Notes under the pieces: generated by a model | The model's input: the letters and a program-made list of their open reading frames with translations, nothing else | Databases searched by the model: none | Told to the model about the DNA's origin: nothing | Position numbers and translations under genes: made by a program | NCBI GenBank assembly: GCA_036252795.1 | Contig: DASYHY010000008.1 | Coordinates: forward strand, 1 to 15,769 | Direction: 5' to 3' | DNA from: Aurantimonas sp036252795 | GTDB taxonomy: Bacteria; Pseudomonadota; Alphaproteobacteria; Rhizobiales; Rhizobiaceae | DNA length: 15,769 nucleotides | In this document: in pieces, positions 1 through 8,049 of the stretch | Numbering within the stretch: the stretch's first letter is position 1 | Layout: each line of letters begins with the position of its first letter

Positions 1-599
1 TCTTCTCGCTGAAGGCGCCGCGCTTCGCGGTGAACCGGAAGGTGCTGGCGGAGGGCGGCGAGTCGGTCGAGCGCTTCGTGCAGTCGGGTATTGCCGAGCT
101 CGGAGACCGGCTGGGCCCGATCCTCTGGCAGTTCGCCGCCACCAAGCAGTTCGATCCGGACGATTTCGGCGCATTCCTCGAGCTTCTGCCGGCGAAAGCC
201 GAAGGGCTGCGCCTGCGGCACGTCGTCGAGCCGCGCCACGAGAGCTTCGCCTGCCCCAAGGCGGTCGCGCTGTGCCGCAAGGCGGGCGTCGCCATCGTCT
301 GCGCCGAGGCCGAGGACTACCCGCAGATCGCCGACGTGACGGCGGATTTCCTCTATGCGCGCCTGCAGAAAGGTGACGAGGCGATTTCCACCGGCTACCC
401 CGCCGCCGCGCTGGATGCCTGGGCTAAGCGGGCCAAAGAATGGGCGGAAGGCGGCCAGCCGGACGATCTGCGACGCGCCGACCCGCAGGTCCAGCCGGTG
501 CGGCAGGAGCGCGACGTGTTCGTCTACTTCATCCGCTCGGGCAAGCCGCGGGCGCCGCATGCGGCGATGGCACTGCAGGAGCGCCTCGACGCCGCCTGA
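1..599 (+). CDS. DUF72 (YecE-like) family protein, 5'-truncated
   Basis: C-terminal part of a DUF72/YecE family protein. The reading frame is open from base 3 through the left edge, beginning F-S-L-K-A-P-R-F, so the true start lies outside the window; the GTG at 30 is internal to the conserved domain and is not a credible start. About 199 residues are visible, against roughly 240-300 for the whole family. Family hallmarks seen are the W-Q-F-A strand (GPILWQFAATKQF), the VVEPRHESF segment with its conserved E, R and H, the late DFLYARLQ segment, and the DVFVYF strand near the end. DUF72 proteins fold as TIM barrels; no biochemical role is firmly established, so none is assigned. The gene is convergent with nnr, with 26 bases between the stops. 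Family assignment is confident; function is unknown. Confidence 0.85.
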   Translation, partial: FSLKAPRFAVNRKVLAEGGESVERFVQSGIAELGDRLGPILWQFAATKQFDPDDFGAFLELLPAKAEGLRLRHVVEPRHESFACPKAVALCRKAGVAIVCAEAEDYPQIADVTADFLYARLQKGDEAISTGYPAAALDAWAKRAKEWAEGGQPDDLRRADPQVQPVRQERDVFVYFIRSGKPRAPHAAMALQERLDAA

Positions 600-625
600 C
601 AGGGCTCCGCTCGGCCCCTGCCCTT
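600..625. terminator. weak terminator-like hairpin between convergent genes
   Basis: The 26-base gap between the DUF72 stop and the nnr stop contains CAGGG (600-604) facing CCCTG (616-620), with a short inner CC/GG pairing and a CCCTTT tail on the + strand. The stem is short and the T run minimal. It may act as a shared terminator for the convergent pair, but this is a weak call. Confidence 0.3.
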
Positions 626-2167
626 TCAGCCGGTCCGCGCGTCGAGCGCCTCCAGCTCGGCGTGGACGCGTGGCAACTGCGCCGGCAGGTCCTCCGAGAT
701 CAGCCCCGGGCCGAACAGCTCGGCCGCTCGACCATGCATCCAGACGCCGGCGCATGCAGCCTCGAAGCTCGGCACGCCCTGCACCAGCCGCGCGGCGACG
801 ATGCCGGCGAGGACATCGCCGGTTCCGGCCGTCGCCAGCCAAGGCGTGCCGTTGGCATTGATCGCGGCGCGGCCGTCCGGCGCGGCGATCACCGTGTCGG
901 GGCCCTTCAGGATGACGATGGCGCCGGAGTGCCGGGAAGCTGACCTGGCGCGGTCGAGCTTGGACAGGCTCTCGTCGGCCGCGATGTCGGCAAACAGCCG
1001 CTTGAACTCTCCGTCATGGGGCGTCAGCACGAGCAGGGGTTCGGCCGAACCATGCCGGCGCGCGCCCTCGCCCGCCGCCGCGAACAAGGCGTCCGGCGTC
1101 TCCCGGAACGAGCTGATCCCGTCGGCATCCAGAACCAGGCGTCGGCCCTGCGTCAGGATTGCCGTGGTGAACGAGCGAGCCCGCTCCCCCACGCCGAAAC
1201 CGGGACCGAGCACGAAGGCGTTGAAGCGTTCGTCCTCCAGCAGCGAAGCGAGATCGTCGGAATCATCGCAGCGCTTCAGCATGACGGCGGTCAGGTGCAT
1301 GGCGCTGACCAGCATCGCCGGTCCCGGCGCAAACACCGTGACGAGGCCTGCCCCGCCGCGTAGCGCCGCCTGGGCCGCGAGCCGCGCCGCGCCGGTTCGA
1401 CTCGCACCGCCGGAGAACACCGCCGTATGGCCGCGGTCGTATTTGTGTCCGGCGCTGGCGGGACTCCGGATCTGTCGCTTCCACAGAGAGGGCTCGTTGG
1501 CAAAAGCCTGCGGCGCGATGGCGCCGAACACGTCCGCCTCGATGCCGATATCGGCGACGATGGTGCGGCCGCACAGGCTGCGGCCGGGCTCCAGCAGGTG
1601 GCCGGGCTTGCGGCGGAAGAAGGTGACCGTCACATCTGCGGCGACGGCGGAACCGAGTGCCTGCCCCGATGCACCCGACACGCCCGACGGCAGGTCGATT
1701 GCGAGCACCGGCGCCGAGGCAGCGTTGAGCTTGTCGATTGCACTGGCAGTGCTTCCCTCCACGGCACGCGCAAGACCGGCACCGAACAGTCCGTCGATCA
1801 CCAGATCGGCGTCCCTTGGATCGAACGTATCCAGCGTGAGCGTCTCGCCGTCCCAGGCCTCGGCCGCAGCCGCTGCGTCGCCCGACAGGCTTTGCCGGTC
1901 GACAAGTCCGAAGAGGCTTACGGCGAGGCCTGACTCTTGCAGAAGCCGCGCCGCCACGTAGGCGTCGCCCCCGTTGTTTCCGGGCCCGGCCAGGACGGCT
2001 ATCCGGCGGGCGGCGGGGAATTCGGCGCCTGCGGCTGCCGCGACCGCCCCTCCCGCGCGCGCCATCAGGGCAGATCCGGAACGACCATTCGCGATGGTCA
2101 GGCGATCCGCTTCCGCCATTTCCCCAGGCGTCAGCAGCGCGCTGTCGTAGTGGCTTCGCTCGATCAT
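626..2167 (-). CDS. nnr: Bifunctional NAD(P)H-hydrate epimerase / ADP-dependent (S)-NAD(P)H-hydrate dehydratase
   Basis: Repairs NADHX and NADPHX, the hydrated forms of the reduced nicotinamide cofactors: the N-terminal YjeF_N domain epimerises R to S, and the C-terminal ribokinase-like YjeF_C domain dehydrates the S form using ADP. The product is 513 aa, the usual length for the fused bacterial enzyme. N-terminal domain (about 10-215): GPGNNGGDAYVAARLL (61-76), VIDGLFGAGL (123-132) and LAIDLPSGVSG (155-165). C-terminal domain (about 235-505): KYDRGHTAVFSGG (242-254), LGPGFG (320-325), LVLDADG (344-350), LTPHDGEF (381-388) and the nucleotide/catalytic motif NGTPWLATAGTGDVLAG (439-455) with the catalytic Asp near 451. 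The ATG at 2167 has no strong Shine-Dalgarno; the next ATG (residue 17) would drop the conserved LLTPGEM segment, so 2167 is preferred. In many rhizobia nnr neighbours glnB, as here, though it is transcribed divergently from it. Confidence 0.95.
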   Translation of the reverse strand: MIERSHYDSALLTPGEMAEADRLTIANGRSGSALMARAGGAVAAAAGAEFPAARRIAVLAGPGNNGGDAYVAARLLQESGLAVSLFGLVDRQSLSGDAAAAAEAWDGETLTLDTFDPRDADLVIDGLFGAGLARAVEGSTASAIDKLNAASAPVLAIDLPSGVSGASGQALGSAVAADVTVTFFRRKPGHLLEPGRSLCGRTIVADIGIEADVFGAIAPQAFANEPSLWKRQIRSPASAGHKYDRGHTAVFSGGASRTGAARLAAQAALRGGAGLVTVFAPGPAMLVSAMHLTAVMLKRCDDSDDLASLLEDERFNAFVLGPGFGVGERARSFTTAILTQGRRLVLDADGISSFRETPDALFAAAGEGARRHGSAEPLLVLTPHDGEFKRLFADIAADESLSKLDRARSASRHSGAIVILKGPDTVIAAPDGRAAINANGTPWLATAGTGDVLAGIVAARLVQGVPSFEAACAGVWMHGRAAELFGPGLISEDLPAQLPRVHAELEALDARTG

Positions 2168-2274
2168 CAGGATGCCTATTGCTTAGTCGTTGTGCCTAGA
2201 TTTTGGGCGCCCGATGTGACTTCATTCGCTGCGTGGTGTAGCCGATCTGCGCAGACGGCGCACCGCGCAGTTGG

Positions 2275-2296
2275 AAAAAGCCCGAATAAGCGGGCA
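2275..2296 (-). terminator. terminator-like hairpin upstream of nnr
   Basis: Read on the - strand, GCCCG, a 6-base loop (CTTATT) and CGGGC are followed at once by five T residues (2279-2275), the shape of an intrinsic terminator. The stem is only 5 bp but all G/C. It lies about 108 bases upstream of the nnr start with no - strand gene before it, so if real it would end a short transcript initiated in the glnB/nnr intergenic region, or attenuate nnr. On the + strand there is no T run. Moderate to low confidence. Confidence 0.4.
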
Positions 2297-2380
2297 AAAC
2301 CGCAGCCCATCCTGTGTAGCGCGCGGTGTCATCGGGCGCGAACGGTGCTATTTCCGCAGGCGCGGTTCGCAGCCATGCTA

Positions 2381-2398
2381 TTGGCACGTCTCCTGCAT
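2381..2398 (+). promoter_or_regulatory. sigma-54 (RpoN) promoter of glnBA
   Basis: TTGGCACG-TCTC-CTGCAT matches the RpoN consensus (TTGGCACG-N4-TTGCA/T) with a single substitution in the -12 element. The invariant GG (2383-2384) and GC (2395-2396) are separated by exactly 10 bases. With C2396 at -12, transcription should start near 2407-2409, giving a leader of about 50 bases before the glnB ATG. Rhizobial glnBA operons are known to be activated by NtrC through RpoN. I could not pick a convincing NtrC palindrome upstream by eye. Confidence 0.85.
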
Positions 2399-2409
2399 TG
2401 GGCGGAGGG

Positions 2410-2426
2410 ACGGGCCGGCGGCCCGT
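2410..2426 (+). promoter_or_regulatory. perfect hairpin at the 5' end of the glnBA leader
   Basis: ACGGGCC (2410-2416), loop GGC, GGCCCGT (2420-2426): a perfect 7-bp stem, mostly G/C. It begins one to three bases after the start site predicted from the sigma-54 promoter and ends about 30 bases before the glnB ATG, leaving the Shine-Dalgarno free. No T run follows, so it is not a terminator. A 5'-end stem of this kind could stabilise the mRNA; this is inference. Confidence 0.6.
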
Positions 2427-2456
2427 GACGGGGGACAACGTCGTGAAGGAATTTCG

Positions 2457-2795
2457 ATGAAGAAGGTCGAGGCGATCATCAAGCCGTTCAAGCTGGACGA
2501 GGTGAAGGAAGCTCTGCAGGACGTGGGGCTCCAGGGGATCACGGTCACCGAAGCCAAGGGTTTCGGGCGCCAGAAGGGTCACACCGAACTCTACCGGGGA
2601 GCGGAATACGTCGTCGACTTCCTGCCGAAGGTGAAGGTCGAGATCGTGCTGGCGGACGAGAACGTCGCCGCCGCCGTCGAAGCCATCCGCAAGGCGGCCC
2701 AGACGGGCCGGATCGGGGATGGCAAGATTTTCGTCTCCAACATCGAAGAGGCCATCCGCATCCGCACCGGCGAAGCCGGCACGGACGCGATCTGA
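2457..2795 (+). CDS. glnB: Nitrogen regulatory protein P-II
   Basis: P-II signal protein, 112 aa, the normal family length. It senses 2-oxoglutarate and ATP/ADP and reports nitrogen status to GlnE, NtrB and other partners. It begins MKKVEAIIKPFKLDEVKEAL as typical GlnB does. The T-loop (about 37-55, GRQKGHTELYRGAEY) carries Tyr51, the residue uridylylated by GlnD. The B-loop/C-terminal segment TGRIGDGKIFV is present. The ATG at 2457 has a good GAAGGA Shine-Dalgarno (2445-2450); in-frame upstream codons lack family similarity. It is the first gene of a glnB-glnA pair behind a sigma-54 promoter, with 52 bases before glnA. That placement favours GlnB over GlnK, which usually accompanies amtB. 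Confidence 0.97.
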   Translation: MKKVEAIIKPFKLDEVKEALQDVGLQGITVTEAKGFGRQKGHTELYRGAEYVVDFLPKVKVEIVLADENVAAAVEAIRKAAQTGRIGDGKIFVSNIEEAIRIRTGEAGTDAI

Positions 2796-2847
2796 CGTCT
2801 CTCAGTCTCCCCAGAAATCGCATCGTTCAATATCAGGAAGGACCGCT

Positions 2848-4257
2848 ATGACGAGCGCCAACGACATTCTCAAGCAGATCAAGGACAACGACGTAAAGTT
2901 CGTCGACCTGCGGTTCACCGACCCGAAGGGCAAGATGCAGCACGTCACGATGGACATCGGCATCGTCGACGAGGACATGTTCTCCGAGGGCTCGATGTTC
3001 GACGGATCGTCGATCGCCGGCTGGAAGGCCATCAACGAGTCCGACATGGTCCTGATGCCGGACCCGGAGACGGCCTACATGGACCCGTTCTTCGCCCAGT
3101 CGACGATGGCGATCGTCTGCGACATCCTCGACCCGGTCTCCGGCGAAGCCTACAATCGCGACCCACGCTCGACCGCCCGCAAGGCCGAAGCCTTCCTGAC
3201 GCAGTCGGGCACCGGCGACACGGCCTTTTTCGGCCCGGAAGCCGAGTTCTTCATCTTTGACGACGTCCGCTACAAGGCCGACCCGTACAACACCGGTTTC
3301 AAGCTCGACTCGACCGAACTGCCGTCGAATGACGACATGGAATACGAGACCGGCAATCTGGGCCATCGCCCGCGCATCAAGGGCGGCTACTTCCCCGTCC
3401 CGCCGATCGATTCCTGCCAGGACATCCGCTCGGAAATGCTGACCGTGATGGCCGAGATGGGCGTCGAGGTCGAGAAGCATCACCACGAGGTGGCGGCGGC
3501 ACAGCACGAGCTCGGCATCAAGTTTGACACGCTGACCCGCAACGCCGACAAGATGCAGATTTACAAATACGTGATCCATCAGGTCGCGAACGCCTACGGC
3601 AAGACAGCGACGTTCATGCCGAAGCCGGTCTTCGGCGACAACGGCTCTGGCATGCACGTGCACCAGTCTATCTGGAAGGGCGGCAAGCCGACCTTCGCCG
3701 GCGACGAATATGCCGGCCTGTCGGAGAGCGCCCTGTTCTACATCGGCGGCATCATCAAGCACGCGAAGGCGCTCAATGCCTTCACCAATCCGTCGACGAA
3801 CTCGTTCAAGCGCCTGGTGCCCGGCTACGAAGCGCCGGTCCTCCTCGCCTACTCGGCGCGTAACCGCTCGGCCTCCTGCCGCATTCCGTTCGGCCAGTCG
3901 CCGAAGGCCAAGCGCGTCGAGGTGCGCTTCCCGGATCCGACCGCCAACCCGTACCTCGCCTTCGCAGCGATGCTGATGGCAGGCCTCGACGGCATCAAGA
4001 ACAAGATCCACCCGGGCTCGGCCATGGACAAGGATCTCTACGATCTGCCGCCGGAGGAGCTGAAGGAAATCCCAACCGTCTGCCGGTCGCTTCGCGAGGC
4101 GATGGAGTCGCTGGACTCCGACCGCGACTTCCTCAAGGCAGGCGGCGTCTTCGACGACGACCAGATCGACGCCTTCATCGACCTGAAGATGGCCGAGGTC
4201 CTGCGCTTCGAGATGACGCCGCATCCGGTCGAGTTCGACATGTACTACTCGGTCTGA
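2848..4257 (+). CDS. glnA: Glutamine synthetase, type I
   Basis: Makes glutamine from glutamate, ammonia and ATP; cytosolic dodecamer and the main ammonium-assimilating enzyme. 469 aa, the standard GSI length. Seen in order: beta-Grasp N-terminus (about 14-100) with the Asp-latch loop FDGSSIAGW (51-59); FGPEAEFFIFDD carrying metal/substrate glutamates; NGSGMHVHQS (265-274); the flexible loop around NPSTNSFKRLVPGYEAPV; the NRSASCRIP and KRVEVRFPDPTANPYLAF segments; and the adenylylation tyrosine Tyr398 in DKDLYDLPPEE, so it is the GlnE-modified I-beta type. The ATG at 2848 has an AGGAAGGA Shine-Dalgarno (2835-2842) and gives the expected MTSANDILKQIKD start. Cotranscription with glnB is likely, as no promoter is evident in the 52-base gap, and the operon ends at the terminator at 4297. 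Confidence 0.98.
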   Translation: MTSANDILKQIKDNDVKFVDLRFTDPKGKMQHVTMDIGIVDEDMFSEGSMFDGSSIAGWKAINESDMVLMPDPETAYMDPFFAQSTMAIVCDILDPVSGEAYNRDPRSTARKAEAFLTQSGTGDTAFFGPEAEFFIFDDVRYKADPYNTGFKLDSTELPSNDDMEYETGNLGHRPRIKGGYFPVPPIDSCQDIRSEMLTVMAEMGVEVEKHHHEVAAAQHELGIKFDTLTRNADKMQIYKYVIHQVANAYGKTATFMPKPVFGDNGSGMHVHQSIWKGGKPTFAGDEYAGLSESALFYIGGIIKHAKALNAFTNPSTNSFKRLVPGYEAPVLLAYSARNRSASCRIPFGQSPKAKRVEVRFPDPTANPYLAFAAMLMAGLDGIKNKIHPGSAMDKDLYDLPPEELKEIPTVCRSLREAMESLDSDRDFLKAGGVFDDDQIDAFIDLKMAEVLRFEMTPHPVEFDMYYSV

Positions 4258-4296
4258 TCCTCAGGCCCGACCGTTCCGGCCTCGCCGGATCCAACC

Positions 4297-4322
4297 AGGG
4301 GCGCCTTCGGGCGCCCCTTTCC
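4297..4322 (+). terminator. Rho-independent terminator of glnBA
   Basis: AGGGGCGCC (4297-4305), TTCG tetraloop, GGCGCCCCT (4310-4318) and a short T run: a 9-bp, nearly all-G/C stem with the very stable UUCG loop, 40 bases after the glnA stop. It closes the glnBA transcript. Confidence 0.85.
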
Positions 4323-4505
4323 ATTCCCGGCGACTAGAGAGCTGGCGAATCGGCGCGTGCAGCAACTATCCCGGTCGCGTCTCAAGTCGGAAGCGCCGCA
4401 GCATCCGGCCGGAAAACCGGGGATAACGCCGGAAGCGGCGGCCAGGCCCGCCTGTCCGGTGGCTGCGGGGTTGAAGAACATTTCGTGAAAGTATAGGCAG
4501 GTCGC
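4323..4505 (+). other. non-coding region upstream of parE
   Basis: About 180 bases after the glnBA terminator without a credible gene. It contains small G/C-rich inverted repeats (for example CGCCG-GAAG-CGGCG around 4430) and, at its right end, a possible promoter. I see no tRNA or known riboswitch. A structured small RNA cannot be excluded but has no positive support. Confidence 0.4.
4471..4497 (+). promoter_or_regulatory. candidate parE promoter
   Basis: TTGAAG (4471-4476) and TATAGG (4492-4497) resemble -35 and -10 boxes, but their spacing is 15 bases, shorter than ideal. The predicted start near 4504 would put the transcript's 5' end almost on the ATG at 4506. Weak candidate. Confidence 0.25.
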
Positions 4506-4558
4506 ATGTTCGATCGGCGCTCGATCTCCCTGTTTCCTGGTCCGGACGCGACGGCGCG

Positions 4559-4562
<4 letters not shown>
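4506..4562 (+). CDS. possible 18-codon leader peptide overlapping the parE start
   Basis: ATG at 4506 opens an 18-residue frame (MFDRRSISLFPGPDATAR) whose TGA overlaps the parE start as ATGA (parE ATG 4559-4561, TGA 4560-4562). That is the classic arrangement for translational coupling. A weak GGCAGG lies 5 bases upstream of its ATG, whereas parE itself has no visible Shine-Dalgarno. It resembles no protein I know. It could equally be chance, since short open frames are common in G/C-rich DNA. Confidence 0.3.
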
Positions 4563-6583
<2,021 letters not shown>

Positions 6584-6616
6584 CGCCGCCGGCACGATAG
6601 CTGCGTCCACCGCCAT

Positions 6617-6622
6617 TGGAGG
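6617..6622 (+). promoter_or_regulatory. ribosome binding site that decides the start at 6630
   Basis: GGAGGA (6617-6622) lies 7 bases before the GTG at 6630 but only 1 base before the in-frame TTG at 6624. Spacing therefore favours GTG 6630 as the start of the exported-protein gene. Confidence 0.7.
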
Positions 6623-6629
6623 ATTGACC

Positions 6630-7178
6630 GTGTTTCGGATCTTGCCAGCCGCCGCATTGTTCGGCACCGCCCTGGTCACTGCCCTGCCCGCTCTCGGTCA
6701 GGCGAACGATGCAGCCCCTGCCGCAGGCGAAGCCGCCGCCAGCCCCGACGCCAACACGGAAGCCGTGGCTCCGTTCGGAGCCGGCAGCAGCACGGCGGTG
6801 GCCGAAGCCGTCGAAGGACTGGCGCCCCTGGTCGAGGACGTTCAGGTCGTCGGGCCCTGGTCGGAGGGCGAGAGACAGGGCGTCTGGCGGACCGTGATGG
6901 TGCAGTCACCTGCCGACGAGACAGGCTACCATTTCTTCGTCCAGCAGCTCGAGGGAACCGGTACCGATCTCGCCGTCCGAGCCACGACCGAAATCACGGA
7001 GGTCCACGAGGTGGACGGCGCGATCGTCGGCTACCGCGCGGACGAGCCGAGCCCGGACCAGCCCAGCGGCCTGACGCTGTTCTTCGACATCCTGCCGACG
7101 GATGGCGAGATCGCCGAGACGTACGAGCTGCATTTCGCGCCGGACGTCCCCTACATGTTTGGCCCCGCGTCGAACTGA
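6630..7178 (+). CDS. exported protein of unknown function
   Basis: 182 aa from the GTG at 6630. Residues 1-25 form a Sec-type signal peptide: a single Arg near the N-terminus, a hydrophobic stretch (LPAAALFGTALVTALPAL) and a likely signal peptidase I site after LGQA, so the mature protein is probably periplasmic. Residues 26-50 are Ala/Pro-rich and low in complexity. From about 55 to 178 there is a compact, acidic beta-rich domain with alternating strands (VEDVQVVGPW, GVWRTVMVQS, YHFFVQQLEG, EITEVHEVDGAIVGYRAD, LTLFFDIL, TYELHFAPDVPYMF). No Cys and no lipobox. I do not recognise the family. It follows parE by 46 bases with its own strong Shine-Dalgarno and may be cotranscribed. Its last 28 bases overlap the end of the hydrolase gene on the other strand. 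Confidence 0.8.
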   Translation: MFRILPAAALFGTALVTALPALGQANDAAPAAGEAAASPDANTEAVAPFGAGSSTAVAEAVEGLAPLVEDVQVVGPWSEGERQGVWRTVMVQSPADETGYHFFVQQLEGTGTDLAVRATTEITEVHEVDGAIVGYRADEPSPDQPSGLTLFFDILPTDGEIAETYELHFAPDVPYMFGPASN

Positions 7179-7909
7179 CCGTCCTGCCGCCGTGGATCGT
7201 CGGGGAGGCTCTCCGCACCCGATGACGCACGTAGTGCCGCGGTGACGATCTCGGGCGCCTCCATCGAGAGCAGATGCCCCGCTCCTTCGATCGTGCGGAG
7301 CCGGGCGTCGGGAATAGCCGACGCCATCTCCTGCGAGCATTCCATGGGGATAATCTCGTCCGCGGTGCCGACGAGGACGGCGGTCGGGATCGTCAGTCGC
7401 GACAGCACCGGACGCTGATCCGAACGCTCGATGATGGCTTTCTGCTGGCGCGCGAAGGCCTCGACGCCGACCGTCTCCGCCATCTGCGTCACCCGGTCCA
7501 GGAATTCGCGGTTGCGCCTGGCCACCGGCCCAAGCAGGCGCGGGCTGAGCGCGTCCGCCACTGCCGCTATGCCCTTCTGACGCGCCAGCGCCACCAGGCG
7601 ATGGCGTGTCGCCGTCTGCTCCGGCGTATCGGGCCGCGCGCTGGTGGCGACCAGCACCAGGCCCGCCACCCGTTCCGGCGATCGTCGGGCGGTCTCCAGC
7701 GCCACGTAGCCGCCCATCGAAAGGCCGCACAGGACGAAGCGCGGCGGCGCAGTGGCGAGAAGACGCTCCGCCATGCCCGCAATGCTGTCGTCCCTGACGA
7801 CATCTGCGACCTGAACGACCTCGCCGTCGAGGGCTCGTATCTGCTCGCGAAACAGCTCTCCCGTGCAGAGCAGCCCCGGAATCAGAACGACTGGCTGACT
7901 ATTCACCAT
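7151..7909 (-). CDS. alpha/beta-fold hydrolase
   Basis: Alpha/beta hydrolase of the esterase/lipase-like superfamily; the substrate cannot be predicted. 252 aa from the ATG at 7909. The fold begins directly with QPVVLIPGLLCTGELF, the first strand and oxyanion region. Catalytic triad: Ser64 in the nucleophile elbow GLSMGGY, Asp184 in VLVGTADEIIP, His212 in EGAGHLLSMEAP. No signal peptide, so cytosolic. I prefer 7909 because AGGG lies 5 bases upstream on the - strand and the family starts here; an in-frame ATG at 7942 adds 11 residues (MALPDGIYRVE) with no Shine-Dalgarno. The C-terminal tail after about residue 230 is polar and unlike the fold, and its last codons are antisense to the end of the exported-protein gene. 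Its start faces that of the DEAD-box helicase. Confidence 0.9.
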   Translation of the reverse strand: MVNSQPVVLIPGLLCTGELFREQIRALDGEVVQVADVVRDDSIAGMAERLLATAPPRFVLCGLSMGGYVALETARRSPERVAGLVLVATSARPDTPEQTATRHRLVALARQKGIAAVADALSPRLLGPVARRNREFLDRVTQMAETVGVEAFARQQKAIIERSDQRPVLSRLTIPTAVLVGTADEIIPMECSQEMASAIPDARLRTIEGAGHLLSMEAPEIVTAALRASSGAESLPDDPRRQDGQFDAGPNM

Positions 7910-7914
7910 TTCTA

Positions 7915-7918
7915 CCCT
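7915..7918 (-). promoter_or_regulatory. ribosome binding site supporting the hydrolase start at 7909
   Basis: AGGG on the - strand lies 5 bases before the ATG at 7909, whereas the upstream ATG at 7942 is preceded by CCTCC, the complement of a Shine-Dalgarno. This decides for the shorter protein. Confidence 0.5.
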
Positions 7919-7956
7919 GTAAATCCCGTCCGGCAGGGCCATATGGGAGGTGACGG

Positions 7957-7985
7957 TTGACTCGCGAAAGCTATCGCCCTACTGC
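7957..7985 (+). promoter_or_regulatory. candidate promoter of the DEAD-box helicase
   Basis: TTGACT (7957-7962) is a good -35 box. A 17-base spacer leads to TACTGC (7980-7985), a poor -10 match. It would give a leader of about 55 bases containing the inverted repeat at 7993-8030. Low confidence because of the weak -10. Confidence 0.3.
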
Positions 7986-7992
7986 CCCGCAG

Positions 7993-8030
7993 TAATGGGC
8001 CTTCGAAGTCGTAGACCGTAAACCCCATTA
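7993..8030 (+). promoter_or_regulatory. inverted repeat in the helicase leader
   Basis: TAATGGG (7993-7999) and CCCATTA (8024-8030) are perfect 7-base inverted repeats enclosing 24 bases, which include the small palindrome CTTCGAAG. The right arm ends 19 bases before the TTG start, so the stem would sit just upstream of the ribosome landing region. The RNA could fold or the DNA could be an operator; the sequence does not say which. Confidence 0.4.
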
Positions 8031-8049
8031 TCCAAAGAGAACCTGACGC

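Noticed and set aside
2231..2350. NtrC binding sites upstream of the glnBA promoter
   Set aside because: Half-sites such as GCACC and GGTGC are visible, but none pairs at the right spacing into a convincing palindrome, so no site is annotated.
2833..4224. 463-codon open frame on the - strand opposite glnA
   Set aside because: Antisense shadow of a highly conserved gene; its sequence shows no family features.
4380..4470. Possible structured small RNA between glnA and parE
   Set aside because: Only small C/G inverted repeats; no promoter-terminator pair encloses them and no known RNA family is recognised.
4508..4522. LexA-like box GTTC-N7-GCTC upstream of parE
   Set aside because: One base off the alphaproteobacterial GTTC-N7-GTTC consensus, and parE is not a typical SOS gene; a single near-match in G/C-rich DNA is expected by chance.
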